In this document: positions 36,201 to 44,184 of the stretch, piece by piece
Layout: each line of letters begins with the position of its first letter
Position numbering within the stretch: position 1 is the stretch's first letter
Origin: Acidobacteriaceae bacterium
Lineage (GTDB): Bacteria; Acidobacteriota; Terriglobia; Terriglobales; Acidobacteriaceae
Direction: 5' to 3'
Length of the DNA stretch: 46,551 nt
Assembly (NCBI GenBank): GCA_003142935.1
Contig: PLOG01000074.1
Location: forward strand, 1 to 46,551
Translations under genes and position numbers: made by a program
Notes under the pieces: generated by a model
What the model was told of the DNA's origin: nothing
What the model saw: only the letters and a program-made list of their open reading frames with translations
Database searches by the model: none

Positions 36201-36931
36201 TCCGTGCGGACAAGAATATGTCCCATGGGCTGACGTTTACTATCTCCTTTACTGAGGGAGCCGAGTATGACAATAGCGCTACCGCGATTGGCTTTGCTGG
36301 ACCCAGCAGCAGCACTTATGCCAACCAGTACAACCCCAAGGGAGAATGGGGAATTGGCGAGCAGAACGTCGGACGCTACGCCGTGGCGAGCTTTGTCTAC
36401 CTGTTGCCCTTCGGCAAGGGCCAGCCGCTCCTGAACACCGGCGGATCCTTCGTCAACAAAGTCGTCAATGGATGGCAGATCAGCGGCATCGAGAACTGGA
36501 GCACTGGCGTTCCCGTCCTGATCGCCGGCGCCGACAACGGAACCACCGCGGAGACGCTCGGCGGTGGCCCAGGGCAACGCCCGGATTGGAGGGGCACCTC
36601 TGCAAAGCTGGCCAATCCTACGTACAAACAGTGGTTCAACACCTCTGTTTTCTCCATGCCGTTGTCCTATGAAATCGGCAATGCGCCAAACACCATGGGC
36701 CACCTGAACAACCCCAGCTACCAGAATCTGGACCTGCAGCTTGCCAAGAACACGCACTTCGGGCCCGAGGACCGGTACAATGTCGAGTGCCGCGTGGAGT
36801 CGTTCAACGCCCTCAACCACCCGGTGCTGGGCGGTCCGAATACCTCTGTGACCTCCGGCCAATTCGGCCAGATTACCGGGTACTCGAACCCCGCGCGCCG
36901 TTATCAGTTTGCGGCCAAATTCGTCTTCTAA
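33278..36931 (+). CDS. TonB-dependent receptor, Oar-like
   Basis: 1217 residues from ATG 33278, which follows AAGGAGG at seven bases; upstream in-frame starts lie inside the operator. Sec signal: RWAICLIAIACLGVFAMAQ. Residues about 22-105 are a carboxypeptidase-regulatory beta sandwich (GTIEGLVTDNTGAAIPGASI). Then comes the plug (ELPDNGRNIFDFAMLVPGVN, STYMPVEDSVQEVNVQTSVL) and a large beta barrel (NQFHGSYFEFLQQG, YVAFYGQDDWKVSPKLTLNI) ending RRYQFAAKFVF with the terminal Phe of outer-membrane proteins. It should import an oligosaccharide with TonB energy. It is the only intact receptor with regulon A operators and is probably the entry gate for the substrate of that regulon. Confidence 0.94.
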   Translation: MKNIRWAICLIAIACLGVFAMAQTPTGTIEGLVTDNTGAAIPGASITIVQTTTNTTHKMTTDSGGRFNVPFVDPGVYSVSAEAHGFKVAQQNNILVQVTETRPVNFKLELGAVTETIEVNTSAQSLDIDTSSLGETIQTETILELPDNGRNIFDFAMLVPGVNNEGSGSTPHIGGSRNSNNEQLIDGMTNITPENNVGNNISTYMPVEDSVQEVNVQTSVLPAEYGRFSGGTVSLITKSGSNQFHGSYFEFLQQGSLDAIPFGAPGVQNTGSKPDMSQSQSGGSVGGPIIKNRAFFFFDYEYENQLGGAYESDMVPTDISDFSNGDFTSLFGSTTPVLYDPDTVAKNAQGVYVRQPFITGGKYNVIPSARISSVAKAALSYFPAPNIAGAAVGNNNYQINSNTSYKSWHFDSREDVNVTQKWHSFLRYSMNEEHNNYFSDYNNAASNGGYNGDIHGFTYSGSFNNTVTFSPKLLGEFRYGYSKQTANEVPVAGTFDPGKLGFDSGFVAQAGKQMEIFPHFNFGGANNGGFSDLGTLGYTGLQQDPLAQSINASLIRIAGGHSFKVGGEFRTLRTNFYQFTYPSGSFYSDDSWTRQMPQSYDGSTGFSLASLLLGLPQSGYITDDPYYISTSQYVAFYGQDDWKVSPKLTLNIGLRYDFEIPRKEQSNQLSFWNPTAVSPLQSSSSTITSNLTAGETCPYCGNLLGAATIVGSPGAQYGRSQGPIQKDGFGPRFGFAYNATPKIVLRGGAGIVYQPSAMQAAGTSGGAGDDGFDVQTNFNSSLDNQTTAPLATLYSPDPSLPASAQTPFPTGYATAQGKSASCLASAACIQGIDVGNSISQNYFDSYRTPYSIQWNGNVQFSAPWGIKMELGYLANKGRFLITNSGSKPHDQLSPDTLAAFGCTPGASTASCALSQQVPNPFASVIGPGSPYYLPGLGLGGSTVSLAQLQHRYPQYGGVMSGRKPGGASSYNAFTFRADKNMSHGLTFTISFTEGAEYDNSATAIGFAGPSSSTYANQYNPKGEWGIGEQNVGRYAVASFVYLLPFGKGQPLLNTGGSFVNKVVNGWQISGIENWSTGVPVLIAGADNGTTAETLGGGPGQRPDWRGTSAKLANPTYKQWFNTSVFSMPLSYEIGNAPNTMGHLNNPSYQNLDLQLAKNTHFGPEDRYNVECRVESFNALNHPVLGGPNTSVTSGQFGQITGYSNPARRYQFAAKFVF

Positions 36932-36940
36932 CCAACGATT

Positions 36941-36968
36941 GGAGCCCAGAGAAACCATTCTGGGCTTC
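36941..36968 (+). terminator. hairpin after the TonB receptor
   Basis: GGAGCCCAGA pairs with TCTGGGCTTC over ten positions (one G-T) around an 8-nt loop, 10 bp after the stop. The downstream sequence is not T-rich, so strength is uncertain. Confidence 0.55.
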
Positions 36969-36983
36969 CAACCAAACCTCTCC

Positions 36984-37011
36984 GCCAGGATCCGGATTCA
37001 CGGATCCTGGC
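36984..37011 (+). terminator. second hairpin after the TonB receptor
   Basis: GCCAGGATCCG and CGGATCCTGGC form a perfect 11-bp stem with a GATTCA loop. Together with the hairpin just before it, it makes a tandem barrier between the receptor gene and the repeat that follows. Confidence 0.5.
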
Positions 37012-37055
37012 ACACCCAGGCACGCGGAAAATTCACTACCCCCCGCTTGCACCCC

Positions 37056-37277
37056 ACTCTTGTCCAAGACAGCATTTTCTGTGAATTGAACGGTTGATTT
37101 TACTTGATATAGGTATTCTCTCCCGGCGATAGCGTCAGGTTTCTTCGTTGACTCGCACTGGAGGAGCTTTTAGATTCCCGGCATCCTGCTGTCCAAGTTG
37201 TAATTGTGTAAGTGCTGCGCTGCGGCCTCAAGTGGATGCTTGCATTTCTTCTGCTGTCCAACTCTCGGCTACCACAG
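37056..37277. repeat. dispersed repeat, copy B
   Basis: Matches 11252-11418 nearly base for base, with an extra 53 bp (TTTTACTTGATATAGG... through the GATAGCGTCAGG segment) after GAACGGTTGA. No transposase sequence adjoins this copy. From 37278 to 37540 I see no gene. Confidence 0.85.
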
Positions 37278-37540
37278 CCGAGCACACCGAGTACATGCCG
37301 CTCTGCTGCCCTTTCCTGTTTTCCTTCAGCAACCTGCACATCTCGTCTACATGCGAAAAAGAAGCTGTCGGTTCGTCAAAGCAATTCGGGATATCTGCCC
37401 TTCGAACATGTCCCTCCCTTGATCCTCATCCACCACAGCAAGAAAGCTAGTAAACATTTGGTCGCTGGACTAAGCGAGAGTCGAGCGCGGATCAAGGGTT
37501 ATTGCCACGTCGACCTCCGCTTCTTGTAGCGGTTCACCGG

Positions 37541-38908
37541 TCATGCGGCCCCTCTGAAACGCGGCAAATATTCGAGTTGAGCTTCGATGAGTTCGTTCAC
37601 CAGTAGGGCCCCCTTATCGATATCCGTGCAGTGGGGATCGTTGAGGATCGCTTGAATTGCTTTCTCACGAGACCCCTCTATTGCAGCTTCGATAATGAGA
37701 TCGATGGAAGCAAGTTTGTGTGCCATTACAGGGACGATCGGAAGTGGTAGATCTCCAAGCGCCAGTGGGTGGATCCCGGCTTTGTCGACCGTTGCAGGAA
37801 CCTCCACAACGGCTTCGTCCGGAAGGTTGTGAATGTAGCCCTTGTTGGGAACATTCACATGGAACACTTGCCCGAGATTGCCCTGCTGGGAGGCAAGAAT
37901 ATCGAGGAACTGGGTATGTTCCCAAGCGAGCTCCTTGGCAAAGTCCTCGGTGTCAATGGGCGCGTCATGAGTTCCAGTCGCAATCATCTTCTCGCGCAGT
38001 TTAGGGTAGGACTCATACACATACTTGATGGCCTCACCTTGATAGTGCTCGACATTCCCGATCAAGGGTGTCATCAATTGCGGAAAAAACTCGGCCACGT
38101 GCCCATCGCCGGGTCCTGGATATGCATTCAACATGTGAAACAGGCGCGTACAAAGCGGCTGATCGGCGCTCGGTTCGTGGGGGCGTTTCACCAGTCCTCC
38201 GAATTCTTTGCGGAATTTGTCTGCGCGGCCAGAGTCGCCCTGCATCTCGTCAAGCGCCGCATGGAGCAGCGGGAAAGCATCCTGGCCCTGGATGCGCAGG
38301 TCCATTACCCAATGACAGTGGTTGATGCCGCCGATAATCGCGGTCGTTTGCGCCTTATCTACGCCGATGATGCGGCATAGGTGCGACCATGTGATATCTG
38401 GACCGATGCACAGACCCACGCAGCGGATCTTTGTGAGACGATTCACCGCCTGGGTAATTGCCGTAAGTGGATTAGTGAAGTTGAATAGCGTGGCGGTGGG
38501 ACATAGATCCTCCATGTCCTTGGCAATCTCTACATGAAGAGGTATGTGACGCAGAGCGCGAGCCAAGCCACCGGGGCCCGAAGTGTCCCCGACAGGCTGG
38601 ATGACGCCGTGCTTATAGGGAATGTCCAAATCTTGCTGCCAAGCTTTGACACCGCCTACACCAATCGAGGTGGTGACGAAATCGGCGTCGCCGAGAATGT
38701 CGCGCCGGTCCGTGGACGCCTCGATCTTCCAGTTTTGATGAAACTCGCGAGAGATTCGATCGGCGAACTTGCGAACCAGTTCCAACATCTCCTTGTCGAC
38801 ATCAATGAGCCCAATGGTGGAATTCCTGTACCGTTTGTCAGTGCTGAAGCCAGATAGGATTGCTGGCGTAAACGCAACGGATCCTGCACCGATGATGACA
38901 ATTTTCAT
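37541..38908 (-). CDS. GH4-family NAD/Mn-dependent glycosidase (alpha-galactosidase-like)
   Basis: 455 residues, standard GH4 length. The N-terminal NAD fold opens KIVIIGAGSVAFTPAILSGF. Family marks are LIDVDKEML, the Asn cluster in LFNFTNPLTAITQAV, a metal-binding Cys in CVGLCIGPD and the GINHCHWVMDL block with its His. GH4 enzymes are cytoplasmic and work by an oxidation-elimination mechanism that accepts alpha or beta glycosides, often 6-phosphates. Without a PTS in sight an unphosphorylated alpha-galactoside or glucuronide is more likely here. It lies alone on this strand; two weak regulon B-like sites lie 150-200 bp upstream. Confidence 0.9.
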   Translation of the reverse strand: MKIVIIGAGSVAFTPAILSGFSTDKRYRNSTIGLIDVDKEMLELVRKFADRISREFHQNWKIEASTDRRDILGDADFVTTSIGVGGVKAWQQDLDIPYKHGVIQPVGDTSGPGGLARALRHIPLHVEIAKDMEDLCPTATLFNFTNPLTAITQAVNRLTKIRCVGLCIGPDITWSHLCRIIGVDKAQTTAIIGGINHCHWVMDLRIQGQDAFPLLHAALDEMQGDSGRADKFRKEFGGLVKRPHEPSADQPLCTRLFHMLNAYPGPGDGHVAEFFPQLMTPLIGNVEHYQGEAIKYVYESYPKLREKMIATGTHDAPIDTEDFAKELAWEHTQFLDILASQQGNLGQVFHVNVPNKGYIHNLPDEAVVEVPATVDKAGIHPLALGDLPLPIVPVMAHKLASIDLIIEAAIEGSREKAIQAILNDPHCTDIDKGALLVNELIEAQLEYLPRFRGAA

Positions 38909-39061
38909 GCCTATATCCCCTTGCTCAAAATGGCAGATGCTTTTGAAGTAACTGCCGACTCAGCCCGTGAGTGATTGGGCGGACTTTTGCCAGACTTCTG
39001 CCCTTAGGCAGTGCATCACTGAGATGTCGATAGAGTTTTCGTTGGCGAGTAAAAACACTTG

Positions 39062-39112
39062 TTAAGCGCTAGTCCGTTCAGCGAACCTAAACGCCACAAA
39101 TCAAGCTTTTGG
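39062..39112. promoter_or_regulatory. two weak regulon B-like sites before the GH4 gene
   Basis: TTAAGCGCTAGT (39062-39073) and TCAAGCTTTTGG (39101-39112) each match 9 of 12 bases of TCAAGCGCTTGA. They lie upstream of the GH4 gene on its strand. Such matches can occur by chance. Confidence 0.3.
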
Positions 39113-39115
39113 TTC

Positions 39116-39331
39116 TTAAGCAGTGAATCGGACACGGTATCGCTTCCCCGGCAAACCGGTGGCGATCTCAAACATCGCGCGAATGAAGTACGGCCGATCT
39201 AACCCCGGACGAATCGCCGAGCGCACCGAGTAACTGCCGCTTCGACTTCCTGCGCAGTTTTCCATCAATAGCGGGCGCATCTCGACGACTGAAGAGGGAG
39301 AAACCGAAAGCTCATCTGCGTCGTCTGTCAT
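39116..39331 (-). CDS. small hypothetical ORF or gene remnant
   Basis: 71 residues, from an ATG preceded by AGGATGACC. The second half, RPGLDRPYFIRAMFEIATGL then PGKRYRVRFTA, has natural amino-acid use, but I do not recognise it. It might be the tail of a lost gene between the GH4 gene and the second TonB receptor. The stretches 38909-39061 and 39332-39571 show nothing further. Confidence 0.28.
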   Translation of the reverse strand: MTDDADELSVSPSSVVEMRPLLMENCAGSRSGSYSVRSAIRPGLDRPYFIRAMFEIATGLPGKRYRVRFTA

Positions 39332-39571
39332 AGGTCATCCTAAGCATGCTATTGCGATCGTTCTCGAGCTCATGTGTGCAGAAAGGAAAGCTGCAAATCA
39401 CGTTTGTATAGGGCAGAAGCAGTCACTCGCCGCACAGGAATCTCACGTGCGCAATACTACCCCCTATCAATGCGATTACTAAACTCGCTCGGAGCCGGCA
39501 GCCATCTATGTTTTGGTCATCTGGATGGCTACCGTCGCGTCTCTCGTGATTACTGGTATCACTGCCACAGC

Positions 39572-42500
39572 TCAGAACTTCAGCTTTAAGCCGCCCTGCA
39601 TGACACGGGGCGGGATCACTCCGATCCCTGTGATTTGTCCGGGATTTCCCGAGCTTGGGTCATTGCTGGGCAGGCCGAAACTCGGGTGGTTGAGTGCATT
39701 GAACATTTCGACGCGGAACTGAAGTCCGTAACGATCGGCTGCCTGCCAGTTCTTCATGAGTGCGAGGTCGACACTCTGCACGCCGGGACCGGTGAGGATA
39801 TTCCTACCACTGGTTCCGAATGTTCCCGGAGCATTGATGGCAAACGCTGCCGGATTGAAGTACTGATTGAGCCAGTGCGACTTACTGCCTTGATGAACAT
39901 TGCGGGCCTGGCCAGGAACAACGTCCGCGCGATCACCGTACTGTTGTGCTCCGGAGTTGTTGTTACCGTCACCGCCCACGATGGAAAAAGGCTGTCCGGT
40001 GTGAACAGTGTAGATTCCCGATGCTTCCCAGGATCCAGCAACTTCGCGCAGAATTGCGCTACGGCCGCGCAAAGCAGGAGACGTGTAGACGAAGTTTGAG
40101 GTGGATACTGCTGCAATGTTCTGGTCTGCGATACCACGATTAAAGCGCGGGTAGAAGGGGTCGGGGAGAGCGTGACCGAAGACGCTTCCATTCGATGACA
40201 AATCTAGCGTCTTGCTCCAAGTAAAGTTCGATTGAAACTGAAGACCATGCCACGAACTCATCTCCAACTGAGCTTGAAGCGAATTGTAGGACGTTGTTCC
40301 CAGGCTCGTGTATTGGGTAATATTTGAGAATAATGGGAATCTCGTGCGATTGCCTCCATCGGCAAAGATCCCCGGATTAAGATCAAGCTGTACCGGCTGG
40401 TGATAAGTCTCGCTACCTACATATGTAATATGCGCTATTAAGCCGGCGTTTATTTGATGCTCCACGGATACATTCCAGCTTTGAGTGCGCGGAATATGGA
40501 AATTCCTGGCGAACACATCTGGCAAGCTGATGGGCGTGAGAAAAACGGCTGAGCTGGCGGGTACATTTGGATTTTGCTCGAAGGAGGAAGGCGTGGAGAA
40601 CGGGCTTACCCCGCCGGTAGTTGTAAAGTCCGACCAGGGGTTCTGGAAGCTGATCGGCCCCGTGAATGGAGCGGAGTAGGAGTTCAAATTGAAGAATGGA
40701 CTGAACGGTGGGACTGCCACCACCGAGTTGTAGAACGAATACTGAATCGGGCCAACAAAAATACCGAAACCTGTGCGGAAAACCGTCTTTGGCCCTCGCG
40801 GCTGCCAAGTGACGCCAACCCTCGGCTCCCAAATGTTGTAGTCACTGGGACGTACAGCATCGTTAACGCCATGGTCGCCTGGAAAAACAAGGCCGGTGGG
40901 CGCCATCGCGTAGCGAGCACTCTGCTGACCCGGAACGAAGGCAGCGCCGCTATTAATTGAGACCGCCGCCAAATCAGGTTCCCAGCGGAGACCGGCGCTG
41001 ACGGACAGCTTTGGGTTGAGCTTATATTGATCTTGCGCATAGATTCCAACCTGCCATCCCTTGACAGGCGAGTTTTGAAAGGCACCTTGAAAGACGTTAT
41101 CCACGTTTCCCAGCAAGAAGTCGGCCAGCCCGAAACCCGTGGTCTCGCCATAAAAACTGATCCCCGGTTGCGCCGGATAATCTGTCTGGGTATTTGCCCA
41201 TTGATGGGCAAGGTTGAGACCAACCGCAAGCATGTGCTTCCCACGAGTCAGGGTTGCCTCGTCGGACAGCCACCACATTACGCGAGCGTTGTTGTTGGGT
41301 TCATCCCACGGCGCTGAAAACCCATTGCTTACGTAAAAACCCTCGGTGAAGCAACCGCTGGGCTCAACGACATTGATATAGCGCGATAGACAAAAGGGTT
41401 GGCCGGAGCTGTCGAATACCTGATTGCCAGAGGTAACCGCCATGCGCGTCCAGGCAGCCGTCAATACATTGGCGAAACTTGAGGTTGGCGTCCAGGTGTG
41501 GCTGATGACCTCGTTGTAGTACTTCCCTGCATTCGCTTCATTAAAGCCCCAGGCGAGAATGTTGCCTTTAATCTCCTTAGCCGGAATATCAAATTCCTGA
41601 ATAAAGCTCCTTGCGAAGAGGCGTTGGGTGGAGGTGAGATCGAAATCGATCCGCAATGTGCCTTCATTGAAGCTTGTCAAGAATGCGGGACCGGGAAAAG
41701 TGACTAACCCAGTTGCCGGACCCTGTCCGAGAGGCAGAGCAGTTTTCGCAATCGTCACGGCAGCGGTACTAAATAGCGATGGATCGACCTGGTTAGGTAT
41801 CCCATTCACTGTCTGGAAGGGCGTTGGCAACGCGATTGGGACTGCGCTGAAGTCGCCGGCCAGCATGGCCGCCGTTGGTGTATACGCAGTGTTCGTCTGC
41901 GCGGCAAGGCTTTGGCGTGTGCCCTGATAATTGGCAAACAAGAAGAGTTTGTCTTTTAGAACCGGACCGCCAACGAATCCGCCGAATTGGTTCCGCTTCA
42001 GCGTATCCTTTGCGCCCGAAAACCAGTTGGCGGCGTTCAGCGCCTGATTACGGATAAACTCGAAAGCGCCCCCATGCAATTGATTGGTGCCGGCTTTTGT
42101 ACTGATGTTGATCACGGCGCCTGGTGCGAATCCATACTGTGCTGTGAAGTTGTTGGTAGTGGCACGAAATTCCTCAGTTGCATCGGCATTGGGAAAGGGC
42201 GCCGTCAATCCAAGGTACGAGTCCATGTTAGGTACGCCATCAAGTAAGGCAAAAGTGCTGCCTTGTTGCCCGCCTCCCGCTGAAACTCCAGTCTCATTGC
42301 CAAAAGAATCAGAGTTCTGCGTATACCCGGCGGCCGTATTCAGAACGTTTACCACACCTGGCGATAAAAAAATCAAGCTGGACGGATCGCGTCCGTTCAA
42401 TGGCAACTCTTTGATGGTTGTCTCGGATACCACACTGCTAATCTCGGCATTACTTGTATTCAGGAGCTCTTCACTCTCGTTTACCGTCACTGTCTGAACC

Positions 42501-42850
42501 TGGCTGCCAATTTGAAGGCGAAAGTCCACTGATGCCTGCTGCCCGACAGTCAACGTGACGTTAGTGACCTGCTTTCCAAAGCCAGACTGCTCCACGGAAA
42601 TGGAATAATGCCCGGGCGGAAGATGGGCACTGGAGTATGCCCCTACAGTATTTGTTTCGCTGACCTGGATCAGGTTAGTGTTTAGATTCTTGACTGTCAC
42701 TCTCGCCCCCGGAACTACCGCGCCGGTCGAATCAACGACAAATCCGGTCAAGGTAGCATTTGTTTCCTGCGCGATCACCCAGGAAGCCGGCAAGAGGATC
42801 AGCAAAGCGACTGCTAGGAAAATGACCAAACGGCGAGGAGATGACATCAT
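39572..42850 (-). CDS. TonB-dependent receptor, Oar-like (regulon B)
   Basis: 1092 residues from ATGATG at 42850, after AAAGGAACC. The Sec signal is LVIFLAVALLILLPASWVIAQ. The N-terminal regulatory domain reads NATLTGFVVDSTGAVVPGAR and YSSAHLPPGHYSISVEQ. The plug has ELPLNGRDPSSLIFLSPGVV, and the barrel begins near HGGAFEFIRNQALNAANWFS and ends ARVMQGGLKLKF-type with a terminal Phe (MQGGLKLKF). It is a paralogue of the 33278 receptor but not a close copy. It should import a different substrate for the PfkB/SIS pair transcribed divergently, since operators of the regulon B type lie between them. Confidence 0.94.
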   Translation of the reverse strand: MMSSPRRLVIFLAVALLILLPASWVIAQETNATLTGFVVDSTGAVVPGARVTVKNLNTNLIQVSETNTVGAYSSAHLPPGHYSISVEQSGFGKQVTNVTLTVGQQASVDFRLQIGSQVQTVTVNESEELLNTSNAEISSVVSETTIKELPLNGRDPSSLIFLSPGVVNVLNTAAGYTQNSDSFGNETGVSAGGGQQGSTFALLDGVPNMDSYLGLTAPFPNADATEEFRATTNNFTAQYGFAPGAVINISTKAGTNQLHGGAFEFIRNQALNAANWFSGAKDTLKRNQFGGFVGGPVLKDKLFLFANYQGTRQSLAAQTNTAYTPTAAMLAGDFSAVPIALPTPFQTVNGIPNQVDPSLFSTAAVTIAKTALPLGQGPATGLVTFPGPAFLTSFNEGTLRIDFDLTSTQRLFARSFIQEFDIPAKEIKGNILAWGFNEANAGKYYNEVISHTWTPTSSFANVLTAAWTRMAVTSGNQVFDSSGQPFCLSRYINVVEPSGCFTEGFYVSNGFSAPWDEPNNNARVMWWLSDEATLTRGKHMLAVGLNLAHQWANTQTDYPAQPGISFYGETTGFGLADFLLGNVDNVFQGAFQNSPVKGWQVGIYAQDQYKLNPKLSVSAGLRWEPDLAAVSINSGAAFVPGQQSARYAMAPTGLVFPGDHGVNDAVRPSDYNIWEPRVGVTWQPRGPKTVFRTGFGIFVGPIQYSFYNSVVAVPPFSPFFNLNSYSAPFTGPISFQNPWSDFTTTGGVSPFSTPSSFEQNPNVPASSAVFLTPISLPDVFARNFHIPRTQSWNVSVEHQINAGLIAHITYVGSETYHQPVQLDLNPGIFADGGNRTRFPLFSNITQYTSLGTTSYNSLQAQLEMSSWHGLQFQSNFTWSKTLDLSSNGSVFGHALPDPFYPRFNRGIADQNIAAVSTSNFVYTSPALRGRSAILREVAGSWEASGIYTVHTGQPFSIVGGDGNNNSGAQQYGDRADVVPGQARNVHQGSKSHWLNQYFNPAAFAINAPGTFGTSGRNILTGPGVQSVDLALMKNWQAADRYGLQFRVEMFNALNHPSFGLPSNDPSSGNPGQITGIGVIPPRVMQGGLKLKF

Positions 42851-42980
42851 TTTGGTTCCTTTCGTACGTCCGAATTGGCCTCAGAAGCTGGAACTCTGCT
42901 GGACCGGGCCTCACATCCAATCGAAGAAACTACACTCGCAATTTTCACAGGACGAAGTAGAGCATGGAGGCGACGAAATG

Positions 42981-43161
42981 TCAAGCGCTTGAGTACATAA
43001 AATACTCGACCGCGTGACTCAGCAGTCAACCGCTTGACCGCCAAATCCAATATAATCTTCAGGTTGAACTTCTCCACATCCGGCAAGTTCAATCATTGTT
43101 TTCGACCTTCCTTGACATTGAGAATCGCTTCTGCCACAATCGCAACGAGTCAAGCGCTTGA
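42981..43161. promoter_or_regulatory. regulon B divergent control region, three operators
   Basis: Three palindromes: TCAAGCGCTTGA at 42981-42992 and 43150-43161 (perfect), TCAACCGCTTGA at 43026-43037 (11/12). The + strand promoter TTGACA (43112-43117), 17 nt, CACAAT (43135-43140) puts the start at the third operator. On the - strand TTGACT (43029-43024) overlaps the middle operator, and TATTTT (43004-42999) precedes the first one, though with a 19-nt spacer. The AAGCGCTT core is typical of LacI-family sites. Outer sites 169 bp apart could allow looping. Confidence 0.8.
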
Positions 43162-43230
43162 TTGCGGCGTCGCAGCGGGCGGTTTGTTTCGGCGTGGCCG
43201 ACTTCGATATTGATTGGTGCTCACACATCC

Positions 43231-44184
43231 ATGGAAGATCGCGAATCCCAGCAGAATCGATTTGATGTTGCGCTTGCCTCCGATCTTTGTGTCGACTTGA
43301 TTCTCCGCGGTAATGTGCGTCCCAAGTTTCACCAGCAAGAACAACTAGTCGATAACTATGCGCTCGAACTGGGCGGGTCCGCCAACATCTTCGCATGTCA
43401 GATGGCGAAGCTCGGTGCGCGCATAGCCGTACTTGGCTGTATTGGAACGGACGTGTTCGGAGAATATGTTCTGGAGCAACTGAACCAAGCCGGAGTAGAT
43501 ACTGGTTTGGTCAGAACGGATTCGCAGGTCAGCACTGGTCTTGGCGTTGCACTTGCTGAAGGTACTGACCGGGCAATCTTGACAATCCTAGGTGGTATCG
43601 CCGAGGTTTTTCCGGAGAATCTCCCGCTGCAGCCTGAGTTGCTCTGCAGGCACTGGCATGTCGCAAGTCCCTTTCTTCTTTGCGGACTGCGCTCTGCGTG
43701 GATTCACTTTTTGCCTCACGCGAAGTCAGCCGGCGTCACCGTCTCGCTCGACACCAATTGGGATCCGGACGAGCGATGGGACGGGATTGTCGAGCTGCTT
43801 CCCTCAGTGGATGTCTTTTTCCCAAACGAAGCTGAAGCTATTGCGCTTACTGGCGAGAGAGACACTAGAGAAGCGGCGAGAAGGCTCGCGCAAAGCGGAT
43901 GCCTTGTTGTGGTGAAGTGTGGCGCTGACGGTGTGGTGGCGGCAAGTAAGGAAGGCGAGTGGGCGTTGGGTCCTTCGGAAATGGCCGAGAAGCCCTCTAT
44001 TGTGGTGGACACCGTCGGTGCCGGCGACAACTTCGATGCTGGATTTCTCTGGGCATGGTTGCAGGGGCAGGACGTATATCAATGCATATCGCTAGGCCAC
44101 AGCTGCGCCGTTGCAAGTCTGGGCGAGGCGGGCGGTATTAGAGGCCAGCGAACAAGGATGAGCAAGGGAAGGGAAAAACAATGA
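43231..44184 (+). CDS. PfkB-family sugar kinase
   Basis: 317 residues from ATG 43231. The frame is open to 43162, but a start there would lie inside the operator. No clear ribosome site is seen. Family marks: FDVALASDLCVDLILRG, the sugar-binding LELGGSANIFACQMAKLGA with its di-glycine hinge, and the C-terminal ATP/anion-hole motif DTVGAGDNFDAGFLWAW with the catalytic Asp. Members phosphorylate ribose, fructose, ketodeoxygluconate, tagatose or fructosamines. Its stop overlaps the start of the SIS-domain gene (ATGA), so the two products are made together. PfkB plus SIS resembles the FrlD/FrlB pair of Amadori-product use, but the substrate is open. Confidence 0.88.
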   Translation: MEDRESQQNRFDVALASDLCVDLILRGNVRPKFHQQEQLVDNYALELGGSANIFACQMAKLGARIAVLGCIGTDVFGEYVLEQLNQAGVDTGLVRTDSQVSTGLGVALAEGTDRAILTILGGIAEVFPENLPLQPELLCRHWHVASPFLLCGLRSAWIHFLPHAKSAGVTVSLDTNWDPDERWDGIVELLPSVDVFFPNEAEAIALTGERDTREAARRLAQSGCLVVVKCGADGVVAASKEGEWALGPSEMAEKPSIVVDTVGAGDNFDAGFLWAWLQGQDVYQCISLGHSCAVASLGEAGGIRGQRTRMSKGREKQ

